From assembly GCA_023957775.1 (NCBI GenBank), contig JAMLGR010000002.1, positions 186,001 to 250,000 of the forward strand: 64,000 nt of DNA, written 5' to 3'. The position numbers and the translations under genes were made by a program. The notes beneath the pieces are model-generated. The model did no database searches and was not told the DNA's origin. It worked only from the letters and a program-made list of their open reading frames with translations. Source of the stretch: Fimbriimonadaceae bacterium. GTDB lineage: Bacteria > Armatimonadota > Fimbriimonadia > Fimbriimonadales > Fimbriimonadaceae. Below, piece by piece: positions 1-7,600 of the stretch. Numbering within the stretch: position 1 is the first letter of the stretch; each line of letters begins with the position of its first letter.

Positions 1-1
1 C

Positions 2-409
2 GGCGGTCCCGATGCGGCATTCGAACTCCAATCCGGTGATTTCGTCTACGTCCCGCGCAACGAGCGCTGGGTGTACGCGCTCGGCGAGGTGAACAGCCCC
101 GGCCAATTCATTATCCCCGACGGCCAGACCTGGACCGCCGCAGATCTACTCGGCAAAGCGCACGGCCTTGGCGGGCAAGGCACCCTCCGAAGGGTCACGC
201 TCCTGCGCGCCGGTCCCGATGGAAAGGTCGTTCCCACAAAGTTCAACTTGGACGAATTCCTCAAGGACGGCCGCGTGGAGAGCAACCCGCAGCTGCAAGT
301 GGGAGACGTGCTCTTCTTCGGCGAGCCGAAGGGGATCACGATCGGGACGCTGAGCCAGCTTGGCCAGGCGGCGTTCTACTTCGACGCGATCTTCAAAATC
401 CGCAAGTAG
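2..409 (+). CDS. Polysaccharide export protein, SLBB domain (5' truncated by window edge)
   Basis: The frame is open to the left edge, so only about the last 135 residues are seen. The stretch YALGEVNSPGQF followed by a ~45-residue spacer and a QVGDVLFFGEP segment is the pattern of an SLBB beta-grasp domain, as found at the C-terminus of Wza/BexD-type outer-membrane export proteins for capsule or exopolysaccharide. No membrane segment is visible in the part present. A GTG at 71 is in frame but internal to the domain and is not the start. The gene ends 4 bases before the convergent aldehyde dehydrogenase. The family call is fairly safe; the exact substrate cannot be told. Confidence 0.75.
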   Translation, partial: GGPDAAFELQSGDFVYVPRNERWVYALGEVNSPGQFIIPDGQTWTAADLLGKAHGLGGQGTLRRVTLLRAGPDGKVVPTKFNLDEFLKDGRVESNPQLQVGDVLFFGEPKGITIGTLSQLGQAAFYFDAIFKIRK

Positions 410-413
410 TGTC

Positions 414-2762
414 TCACTCCCCGGTCGGGACCCAGATGTTCTTGACCTGGGTCGCACGGCGCAGAGCTTCCCGCGCGTCGGCGGGGAGCACACGCCCCGT
501 CCACGTCTGCTTCAGGTTGCCCGCCGAGAGCCGCTCCGCCTCGGCGGCGGCCTCAATGTCTCCGAAGTGCCACAAGGCGTCCACCCCATCGTGCTTGGCC
601 AGGTCCTGCTCCATTTCGGCGTGAGGACCTGTCAAGAGGTTCAGCACACCGCCGGGCACGTCGGATGCTTCCAGCACGCGAACGAGATCGCAGGCTGCGA
701 GCGGGTGCGTTTGGGATGGCAACGCCACGACGGCATTGCCCATCGCGATGGCCGGCAGAACGAGTGCGAGCAAACCCAGGAGGGGCGGGTCCTCGGGGCA
801 TACGAGGCCGACGACCCCCACGGGCTCGGGCCGCGTGTAGTTGAGCCCACGGAACGGCGTGCGGTGTACCGCCCCGTCGAACTTGTCCGCCCAGGCGGCG
901 TAGTGGAACGCGCATGCGACCGCGGCGTCCACTTCGGCGGTGGCCCCGTCCCGATCGCCGGTCGTGTCCGCGATGGCTCGCGCCAAAAGCGCCCTCTCCG
1001 CTTCCATGTTCTCTGCGAGGTAGTACAAGATTTGGGCGCGCAGGTGGGTATTCGCGACCGCCCAGGACTCTTGCGCCTTCCGAGCCGCCTCCACGGCATT
1101 GCGGACATCTTTGCGATTGCCCCTCCCGACTTGGGCAGTGCCCCCGTGCTTCAGGTGCAGAGTCACGCTGTACCCACCGTCGGGTCGCACCTGCTTCCCG
1201 CCGATGTACAGCTTGTGGGTGCGGTCCATCCTTGGAGGGGCCGCTTCAACAGGGGCGGGTTGGGACTTCCCGCGGAGGCCTTCGACAACGGTGCCCCCCG
1301 CGCGGCCCTTCACGTACTCCCACAAGCCCTCGCGCCCGCCCTCCCGACCGTATCCCGATTCGCGATAGCCACCGAAGCCCGAGGCCGCGTCGAACTGGTT
1401 CGTACAGTTCACCCAGACCGTTCCGGCCTTCACGCGGTCGGCGATGTCCAGCGCCAAACCGACGTTCTCGCTCCAGACGCTGGCCGCGAGGCCGTAAGGC
1501 GTGTTGTTTGCCAATGCGACCGCTTCGTCCGGTGTCCGAAACGTCATCGCCACGAGAACGGGCCCGAAGATCTCCACTTGGGCGACCGTCGCCGCCGGGG
1601 CGACGTTCGTCAAGAGGGTCGGTGGATAGAACCAGCCGTCCTTGGGGCAGGACCAGGCGGGCTGAAACAGCTCGGCACCTTCGCGGCACCCTTGCTCGAC
1701 CAGGGACTTGATTCGTTCCAGCTGGACCGAATCGACGATCGCCCCGAGGTCGACGGCCTTGTCGAGCGGGTCGCCCACGCGGAGTTTCTCCATGCGCGCC
1801 CGAGTCTTCGCGAGCACGGTTTCGGCCACGCTCTCCTGAACCAGGAGGCGCGAGCCGGCGCAACACACTTGGCCCTGGTTGAACCAGATCGCGTCCACGA
1901 GTCCCTCCACGGCGCTGTCGAGGTCCGCATCCTCGAACACGAGGAACGGGGACTTGCCCCCCAATTCCAACGACAGCTTCTTCCCCGTGCCCGCGGTCGC
2001 TTCGCGCAGGATGCGGCCGACCTCGGTGGAGCCTGTGAACGCCAGCTTGTCGGTCCCCGGATGCGCCACGAGCAGCTTGCCGGTTTCGCCATCCCCGGTC
2101 ACGATGTTCACGACGCCGGGCGGCAGTCCGATCTCGCGGCAGATTTCGGCGAAGGCGAGGGCTGTGATCGACGTAAACTCCGCGGGTTTCAACACCACGG
2201 TGTTTCCCATGGCGAGCGCGGGCGCGATCTTCCAGGCGAGCATCATCAGCGGGAAGTTCCACGGGATGATCTGAGCGCACACGCCCACCGGCTCGCAGCC
2301 GGGGAACTCGGTCTCCATGAGCTGCGCCCAGCCCGCGTGGTGATAGAAGTGCCTCGCGACCAGCGGCACGTCGATGTCTCGCGTTTCGCGGATGGGCTTG
2401 CCGTTGTCCAGCGTTTCGAGCACGGCCAGGAGTCGGTGGTGCTTCTGAATCTGGCGGGCGATGGCGTAGAGGTACCGGGCACGTTCATGACCCCCAAGGG
2501 CGGCCCACTTCTTCTGAGCGCGCCTGGCCGCTTTGACGGCCGCATCGACATCGACCGCATCGGCTTGGGCGATGCGTGCCAAGGACTTGCCGTTGGCCGG
2601 GTTGAAGGTGTCGAACGAGGTGCCCGAGTGCGCGGCGCGCCATTTTCCCCCGATGAACAGGCGGAAGTCCCGCCCGAAGCCATCCAGCCACGCATGGGCG
2701 AGATCCGCCGACTCGGGCGCCGGCCCGTACGAAAGCGACTGATAGATCTCGCGAACGGTCAT
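414..2762 (-). CDS. ALDH16-type double-domain aldehyde dehydrogenase
   Basis: The 782-residue protein holds a complete NAD(P)-dependent aldehyde dehydrogenase (about 1-490) joined to a second, shorter ALDH-like domain (about 510-782). The first has the base motif ELGGKSP near 266 and the nucleophile in GQVCCAG near 300. The second starts with a new YIGGK segment and has VGVVGLVCPEDPP but ends before any catalytic Cys, so it is presumably structural. This is the ALDH16 architecture. The gene lies 31 bases downstream of deoC on the same strand. Deoxyribose-phosphate aldolase releases acetaldehyde, so oxidation of acetaldehyde is a reasonable inference. Starting at ATG 2762 gives the usual N-terminal length for the family. 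Confidence 0.9.
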   Translation of the reverse strand: MTVREIYQSLSYGPAPESADLAHAWLDGFGRDFRLFIGGKWRAAHSGTSFDTFNPANGKSLARIAQADAVDVDAAVKAARRAQKKWAALGGHERARYLYAIARQIQKHHRLLAVLETLDNGKPIRETRDIDVPLVARHFYHHAGWAQLMETEFPGCEPVGVCAQIIPWNFPLMMLAWKIAPALAMGNTVVLKPAEFTSITALAFAEICREIGLPPGVVNIVTGDGETGKLLVAHPGTDKLAFTGSTEVGRILREATAGTGKKLSLELGGKSPFLVFEDADLDSAVEGLVDAIWFNQGQVCCAGSRLLVQESVAETVLAKTRARMEKLRVGDPLDKAVDLGAIVDSVQLERIKSLVEQGCREGAELFQPAWSCPKDGWFYPPTLLTNVAPAATVAQVEIFGPVLVAMTFRTPDEAVALANNTPYGLAASVWSENVGLALDIADRVKAGTVWVNCTNQFDAASGFGGYRESGYGREGGREGLWEYVKGRAGGTVVEGLRGKSQPAPVEAAPPRMDRTHKLYIGGKQVRPDGGYSVTLHLKHGGTAQVGRGNRKDVRNAVEAARKAQESWAVANTHLRAQILYYLAENMEAERALLARAIADTTGDRDGATAEVDAAVACAFHYAAWADKFDGAVHRTPFRGLNYTRPEPVGVVGLVCPEDPPLLGLLALVLPAIAMGNAVVALPSQTHPLAACDLVRVLEASDVPGGVLNLLTGPHAEMEQDLAKHDGVDALWHFGDIEAAAEAERLSAGNLKQTWTGRVLPADAREALRRATQVKNIWVPTGE

Positions 2763-2793
2763 CGGTTCATTGTGACGCCATGCGGGGTGTCGA

Positions 2794-3762
2794 TCAACCC
2801 ATCGGGTGCCGGTTGAACGCCGAGTAACGGCCCGTCACGTGGTGTTCGAGCTGGCGCTCGATATCGGCGAGCAGAGTACTGGCTCCAAGTCGAAACAAGG
2901 CGGGATGGGTCCAGGGGTCCCCGAGCTCTTCCTTCATCAGGATCAGCCAGTCGAGGGCTTGTTTGGCGGCACGGATGCCGCCCGCTGGTTTGAAGCCGAC
3001 CGAAAAGCCCGTCCGTTCTCGATACTCGCGAATCATGCGCGCCATCACCAACCCGAACTGCGGCGTGGCGTTTACGCCCTCCTTCCCCGTGGAGGTCTTG
3101 ATGAAATCCGCCCCGGCCATCATGCAGACGACGCTCGCCTTCCCGACATTGCGCAACGTGCCGAGCTCCCCCGTGGCGAGGATGGTCTTGAGATGCGCAT
3201 CGCCGCAGGCCTCTCGAAACGCGCTCACCTCGTCGAACAGGCCCTGCCAATCGTGGTTCAGCACATGCGCGCGCGTGATCACGATGTCGATCTCCTCCGC
3301 GCCCGCCTGCACGCTCGCCTCAATCTCGCGAGTGCGTTCGGGAAGAGGACTCAGCCCGTGCGGGAACCCCGCGGCGACCGCCGCGACGGGGACTCCCGAT
3401 CCCTCAAGCGCCTCCGCAGCCACCTCGACGAACCGGTGGTACACGCACACGGCCCCGACGCGGACGCCCAGATCGGCAACGCCCAACGCCTCCGCCAGGT
3501 CGGGCCTCAGGGGTTGCACCGCCTTGGCGCACAGCCGCCTCACCGTCCCCGGGGTGTCGTCCCCGGACAGCGTGGTGAGGTCCATGCACGCGATGGCGCG
3601 CAACAGCCATCCGGCCTGCCACTGCTTCTTCACCGTTCGCCTCCCGGGCAACGAGGCGGCCCGGCGGTCGACCGCGCTGCGGTTGACGCGGATCGAGTCG
3701 ATCCAATCGAGGTCGAGGGCCGTGCCCGAGTTGCGGCCGAGGTTGGGTGTGAGGATAGACAT
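2794..3762 (-). CDS. deoC: Deoxyribose-phosphate aldolase
   Basis: Class I aldolase that splits 2-deoxyribose-5-phosphate into glyceraldehyde-3-phosphate and acetaldehyde (cytoplasmic, deoxynucleoside catabolism). The Schiff-base lysine is in DFIKTSTGKEG and the second active-site lysine in VGFKPAGGIR. At about 322 residues from MSILTPNL it is the longer, eukaryote-like form of DeoC with an N-terminal helical extension, rather than the 220-260 residue form. An upstream ATG at 3783 adds seven residues (MGHSALP) and is possible but less likely. It sits ahead of the ALDH16 gene in a likely two-gene operon. The partner phosphorylase deoA is 30 kb away in this window. Confidence 0.93.
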   Translation of the reverse strand: MSILTPNLGRNSGTALDLDWIDSIRVNRSAVDRRAASLPGRRTVKKQWQAGWLLRAIACMDLTTLSGDDTPGTVRRLCAKAVQPLRPDLAEALGVADLGVRVGAVCVYHRFVEVAAEALEGSGVPVAAVAAGFPHGLSPLPERTREIEASVQAGAEEIDIVITRAHVLNHDWQGLFDEVSAFREACGDAHLKTILATGELGTLRNVGKASVVCMMAGADFIKTSTGKEGVNATPQFGLVMARMIREYRERTGFSVGFKPAGGIRAAKQALDWLILMKEELGDPWTHPALFRLGASTLLADIERQLEHHVTGRYSAFNRHPMG

Positions 3763-4306
3763 GGGAAGCGCTGAGTGTCCCATTCAACCCGATTGGGAAC
3801 ACTTTGCTCATCTGGTTCGTCTAGCTTTTCCTGTGCTCGCGTCGGCTTCGGTCGGCGCGGTGCCGGTCCGGGGCATGGCCCGGGAAATGGATCAACCGTG
3901 GCAACACGGCCAAAGGATCGGGTGCCCATCCCGGTCGCCTTGACGCAAGTCGGGGACCTCCATGCAAGCTGAGGCTTCGCAGACCTCGTTCCTGGAACGG
4001 GGTTGAACCGGAAGGCCGAGGCCGAGGACCGACGGCGAGTGCTGAGGTCCGCGTCGGGGTAGCCCTCGACAACGGCTTCTGCTAAAGGCTGAGGGGTGAG
4101 AGCCGAAGAGTAGGGGACGCAGTTCGACCGGTCCGTCGGAAGAGCCGCGCTCCAGCCTCGCGGGTTGCGGGTTTGCCACAAGCAGGCACGCCGTCCGGGA
4201 AGGCCGTCTGGTACCCGCGGAACGGGGAAGGACAGAATGGCGTGGCGCATTGGGTGTCTAACAAGACACGCAACGCCGGACCGTACACGTCGTTCGGGCG
4301 AACAAA

Positions 4307-4377
4307 GGCGATTGTCCGAGGTCGGACAATGGACTGCAACTCCGTTGATGGGGGTTCAAATCCCCAGATCGCAGCCA
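4307..4377 (+). tRNA. tRNA-Cys(GCA)-like element, atypical and possibly non-functional
   Basis: The 71 bases read as a tRNA-Cys. The anticodon loop is CTGCAAC with anticodon GCA at 4336-4338 on a 5-6 bp stem, the variable loop is short, the T loop is the canonical TTCAAAT, and CCA is encoded at 4375-4377. Several features are wrong for a working tRNA-Cys. The D arm has only a 4-6 base loop. The first acceptor pair is G:A and a T-stem pair is G:A. The discriminator base is G, whereas cysteinyl-tRNA synthetase normally needs U73. It may be a pseudo-tRNA or a tRNA-like domain inside the larger RNA. Confidence 0.4.
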
Positions 4378-4678
4378 TAGCGAAAGATACGGTCCGTGCA
4401 GGATGGAAAGCAGCCTGTTTCCCCTGGCTTCGGCTAGAGGGGAGCGTGGAGGATCTCGCAAGATCCTCGACGTACTGTCGTGAACGAACGGTTGGTCCTT
4501 AGCGGGATCTTAGCGGGGTGGCAAGCCTCGACCGACTGAAGCGGCATAACACGCCTGCACGAGAAGGGAGCCGAACCTTCGAAAAAAGACGGCGGCTGAG
4601 GCGCTTGCCCAGCTACGGGGAGACCCGGGCTCGGCGGACACAGCGGCGAAACGATAATGCCGCCAAAGAGCGACCACG

Positions 4679-4712
4679 CCCCGACCCAAGTCTACGGTCG
4701 GGGTTTTCTTGT
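4679..4712 (+). terminator. Intrinsic terminator of the structured-RNA block
   Basis: A perfect 8 bp stem CCCCGACC/GGTCGGGG with a 9-base loop is followed by TTTTCTTG. It lies upstream of the SulP start at 4741, so it ends whatever is transcribed from the 3.9-4.7 kb block. It also argues against the longer SulP start at 4657. Confidence 0.85.
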
Positions 4713-4740
4713 TTGTCGGTGGTACTCTGCATCTTCCCCG

Positions 4741-6453
4741 ATGGCGAGCGCCCCGACCACCACACCGCGCTCTGAATGGACGCCCAAACTCGTTCATTGC
4801 CTGCGGGGCTACACGGCTCACTCGTTCCTTGTTGATGCCATCGCGGGGGTCACGGTGGGGCTCGTGGCCCTGCCCTTGGCGATGGCGTTTGCGATCAGCT
4901 CGGGCGTAAGCCCTCAGGCGGGAATCTACACGGCGGTCGTTGCCGGCTTTTTCGCCTCGGCGCTTGGAGGCTCCCGACTTCAAATCACAGGACCGACGGG
5001 GGCGTTCGTCGTGGTCGTGGCCGGCATTGTGGCCAAATACGGTCTGGGCGGGCTCGCCCTTTGCACGATCCTGGCAGGTCTGATCTTGCTCGTCCTGGGC
5101 CTCACCGGGCTGGGAACGGCCGTCAAGTACATTCCCCGCCCCGTCGTCGTCGGGTTCACCAACGGGATCGCGGTGCTGATCGCCAGCACGCAGATCAAGG
5201 ACTTCTTCGGCCTGACGATGACCAAGACGCCGAGCCTTTTTCTCGATCGGCTCGTCGCCATCGGCGCCCACTGGTCCACCCTGTCGCCGGCGGCCACCGC
5301 TGTGGCCGCCGGATCCCTCACGGTGCTCATCGTCTTCCGCCGCTTTCTTCCCCGAATCCCCGGAGCGATCGTTGCGCTCGTCGTCGGCACCCTTGTGGCG
5401 TGGGGCTTGCGTCTGCCCGTGGAAACCATCACGTCCCGTTTCGGCGGCATCCCCGTGGGTCTTCCCCCCCTTCAGGTGCCCGAGATACACCTTCACCAGT
5501 TCGCCAGCCTCATCTCGCCGGCGCTCACCGTGGCGATGCTCGGGGCGATCGAGTCCCTGATGTCGGCCGTGGTCGCTGATCGCATGAGCGGCGATCGCCA
5601 CAATCCCAACGTCGAATTGGCCGCCCAAGGGGTGGCAAATCTGGTCTCACCGCTGTTCGGCGGAATCCCCGCGACCGGGGCCATCGCCCGGACCGCCACG
5701 AACATCCGATCGGGCGCGAAGACCCCGGTCTCGGGCCTGATCCATGCGGCCACGCTCGGGGCGATCCTCCTGTTCGCCGCTCCTGTCGCCGGCGTGATTC
5801 CCCTCGCGATCCTCGCGGCGATCCTGATGATGGTGGCCTACAACATGGGCGAGTGGCGCGAGATCCCCAGCATTCTCAAGCTCTCGAAGGCCGACGTGGC
5901 GGTGTGGTTCGTCACGTTCATGCTCACCGTGTTCGCCGATCTGACCGTGGCCGTAGAAGCGGGCATGATCCTCGCGGCGCTCCTGTACATTGCCCGCGTG
6001 ACCAACACGACGACCGTCGTGCCCGTCACGGAGGACTACGTCGCGGAGGGTGAGGAGCACAGCCTGCAAGGAAAAGAGATTCCCGACGGGGTCGCCATCT
6101 ACCGGATCCACGGCCCGTTCCTGTTCGGCGCCACGGACAAGCTCGCAATCGTCACGGACTCCATCGAGGCGCTTCCACCCGTCGTGATCCTGCGTCTGCG
6201 CAACATGACCGCGATCGATGCGACGGGCATTCAGGCGCTCGAGGATCTCGCGGAAACGATGGAACTGCACGGGCGCCACTTGCTCCTTTGCGGCATGCGC
6301 CCACAGCCCGCCCGCCTGATCGAGCGGGCGCACTTCCAAAGGCACCTGGACCCTCGGAACCTGTGCCCGCACGTGGACGCGGCGCTGAAGCGGGCGGCGG
6401 AGATCCTCGCAGACCCGGGCGACGGAGAGCACGAGGCCCTCCAGCCCCGATGA
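4741..6453 (+). CDS. SulP-family anion transporter with C-terminal STAS domain
   Basis: A 570-residue inner-membrane protein. About residues 35-430 form the hydrophobic SulP (SLC26-type) transporter with many membrane segments, including an early GVTVGLVALPLAMAFAISSG helix and PATGAIARTATN, both typical of the family. The last ~110 residues are a STAS domain (LRLRNMTAIDATGIQALEDL). The family carries sulfate, bicarbonate or other anions; the substrate cannot be assigned here. The start at 4741 was chosen because the alternative at 4657 would place coding sequence inside an intrinsic terminator. No carbonic anhydrase or sulfur gene is adjacent. Confidence 0.9.
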   Translation: MASAPTTTPRSEWTPKLVHCLRGYTAHSFLVDAIAGVTVGLVALPLAMAFAISSGVSPQAGIYTAVVAGFFASALGGSRLQITGPTGAFVVVVAGIVAKYGLGGLALCTILAGLILLVLGLTGLGTAVKYIPRPVVVGFTNGIAVLIASTQIKDFFGLTMTKTPSLFLDRLVAIGAHWSTLSPAATAVAAGSLTVLIVFRRFLPRIPGAIVALVVGTLVAWGLRLPVETITSRFGGIPVGLPPLQVPEIHLHQFASLISPALTVAMLGAIESLMSAVVADRMSGDRHNPNVELAAQGVANLVSPLFGGIPATGAIARTATNIRSGAKTPVSGLIHAATLGAILLFAAPVAGVIPLAILAAILMMVAYNMGEWREIPSILKLSKADVAVWFVTFMLTVFADLTVAVEAGMILAALLYIARVTNTTTVVPVTEDYVAEGEEHSLQGKEIPDGVAIYRIHGPFLFGATDKLAIVTDSIEALPPVVILRLRNMTAIDATGIQALEDLAETMELHGRHLLLCGMRPQPARLIERAHFQRHLDPRNLCPHVDAALKRAAEILADPGDGEHEALQPR

Positions 6454-6472
6454 TGAACGCGCCGATGCCCCA

Positions 6473-6542
6473 GGGTGCCACGGGCGTGTCGACATGCTCG
6501 GGTCGGACTTGGGCTCACGCCCGTCGAGCGGGCGTGGCACCC
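6473..6542. repeat. REP-like palindromic element, copy 1
   Basis: A 70-base element is bounded by a 10 bp inverted repeat (GGGTGCCACG at 6473-6482 and CGTGGCACCC at 6533-6542). It contains the inner palindrome CACGCCCG-TCGA-GCGGGCGTG. The right arm is identical over more than 20 bases to copy 2 near 9 kb. It lies between convergent genes (SulP and gap) and could end transcription from both. Confidence 0.75.
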
Positions 6543-6574
6543 TCCGTTTGGACCTCTCGTGGAGCCGGCCGACG

Positions 6575-7585
6575 CTACAGCCCTTTCTCGGTGAGGAACT
6601 TGCAAAGGTCCCCCACGCGGCACGAGTAGCCCCACTCGTTGTCGTACCACGCCACGATCTTCACCATCTCGTCCAGTCCGATCGTATCGACCGCGCTGAA
6701 GATCGACGAGTGCGGATTCCCGATGAGGTCCGACGAGACCAGGGGCTCGTCGCTGTACTGGAGGATGCCCTTCATCGGCCCGTCAGCGTACTTCTTCATC
6801 GCGGCGTTGATCTCCTCGACCGAAGCGACGCGCGACAACAGCGCGGTGAAGTCCACCACGCTCACCGTGCGGGTTGGCACGCGGAACGCCATGCCGGTGA
6901 ATTTCCCTTTCAGCTCGGGAATCACCAAGCCCACGGCCTTGGCCGCACCGGTGCTCGACGGAACGATGTTCTCGGCGGCCGCGCGGGCGTCGCGTAGGTC
7001 CTTGGCCGCTGTGTCGACGGTTCGTTGCGAGTTCGTGTAGGCGTGAACGGTGGTGAGGAGGCCCTTCTCCACGCCGAAGGTCTCGTGCATCACCTTCGCG
7101 ACCGGAGCGAGACCGTTCGTGGTGCACGAGGCGTTCGAAATCACGTGGTGGTTGGCCGGGTCGTACATCCCGTCGTTCACGCCCAGCACCAGCGTCACGT
7201 CCTCGTTCTTGGCCGGCGCGGAGATCACGACCTTCTTGACCGTGTCGCCGAGATGGGCTTTGGCCAGGTTGGCATCGGTGAACCGGCCGGTGCACTCCAG
7301 AACGATCTCGCATCCGACGTCGGCCCAGTGGATCTTCCCCGGGTCCGTTTCCGAGAACACCTGCAGCCGATCGCCGTCGACCGTGATCGAATCGGCGTCG
7401 TGCTCGACGGTGCCCTTGAACGGGCCGTAGGTCGTGTCGTACTTGAACAGGTGCGCGTTCGTGCGCGTGTCGGTCAGGTCGTTGATCGCGACCACGTCGA
7501 ACGCTCCCTTGTGGCGCTCGACCATCGTGCGCAGCGTCAGTCTTCCAATCCTTCCGAAGCCGTTGATCCCAATCCTTGTAGCCAT
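6575..7585 (-). CDS. gap: Glyceraldehyde-3-phosphate dehydrogenase, type I
   Basis: A glycolytic enzyme of 336 residues that oxidises and phosphorylates glyceraldehyde-3-phosphate with NAD+. It has the Rossmann start RIGINGFGRIGRL, the catalytic cysteine in ISNASCTTNGLAP near residue 150, and the C-terminal WYDNEWGYS. It follows the MFS gene by 15 bases on the same strand, so the two may be cotranscribed; GAAAGG 20 bases before the ATG is a weak ribosome site. The length and all motifs are standard. Confidence 0.97.
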   Translation of the reverse strand: MATRIGINGFGRIGRLTLRTMVERHKGAFDVVAINDLTDTRTNAHLFKYDTTYGPFKGTVEHDADSITVDGDRLQVFSETDPGKIHWADVGCEIVLECTGRFTDANLAKAHLGDTVKKVVISAPAKNEDVTLVLGVNDGMYDPANHHVISNASCTTNGLAPVAKVMHETFGVEKGLLTTVHAYTNSQRTVDTAAKDLRDARAAAENIVPSSTGAAKAVGLVIPELKGKFTGMAFRVPTRTVSVVDFTALLSRVASVEEINAAMKKYADGPMKGILQYSDEPLVSSDLIGNPHSSIFSAVDTIGLDEMVKIVAWYDNEWGYSCRVGDLCKFLTEKGL

Positions 7586-7600
7586 GGTGTGGGCCCGATG

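Larger units (their letters stand above)
3890..4712 (+). ncRNA. Candidate large structured RNA (unidentified)
   Basis: About 950 bases between deoC and the SulP gene hold no convincing protein gene but a dense set of perfect hairpins. They include CCGTG-GCAA-CACGG near 3896-3909 (GNRA loop), GTGTCT-AACA-AGACAC near 4254-4269, a UUCG-capped stem CTGGC/GCTAG near 4423-4437, and GAGGATCT-CGCA-AGATCCTC near 4447-4466. A strong intrinsic terminator closes the block at 4679-4712. A tRNA-Cys-like element sits in the middle. I find none of the conserved cores of RNase P RNA, tmRNA, SRP RNA or rRNA on either strand. Boundaries and strand are inferred from the terminator. It could be one long RNA or several short ones. 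Confidence 0.45.

Noticed and set aside
360-2816. Long plus-strand open frame opposite the aldehyde dehydrogenase (818 codons)
   Set aside because: Mirror frame of a high-GC gene; its translation is low-complexity and matches no family. The same applies to other long antisense frames, for example 7025-9031, 20756-22762, 27485-29896 and 45341-47215.
4207-4223. T-box antiterminator (TGGTACCCGCGG)
   Set aside because: It has an extra C relative to TGGNACCGCG, no terminator or specifier stem in the right place, and no aminoacyl-tRNA synthetase or amino acid gene downstream.
4378-4680. RNase P RNA or SRP RNA
   Set aside because: GAGGAAAGTCC and ACAGAA..CGGCTTA of RNase P are absent. The string GGATGGAAAGCAGCC near 4404 resembles the SRP apical loop but lacks the CC-GGAA-GG closing pairs.
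3890-4712. tmRNA (ssrA), including a permuted form
   Set aside because: A TTCGAC string occurs near 4127, but no GGGG(C)TG 5' end pairs with the CCA end and no tag frame ending in ALAA-stop was found on either strand.
4657-4740. SulP start at 4657
   Set aside because: That stretch contains an intrinsic terminator and encodes nothing like the family N-terminus.
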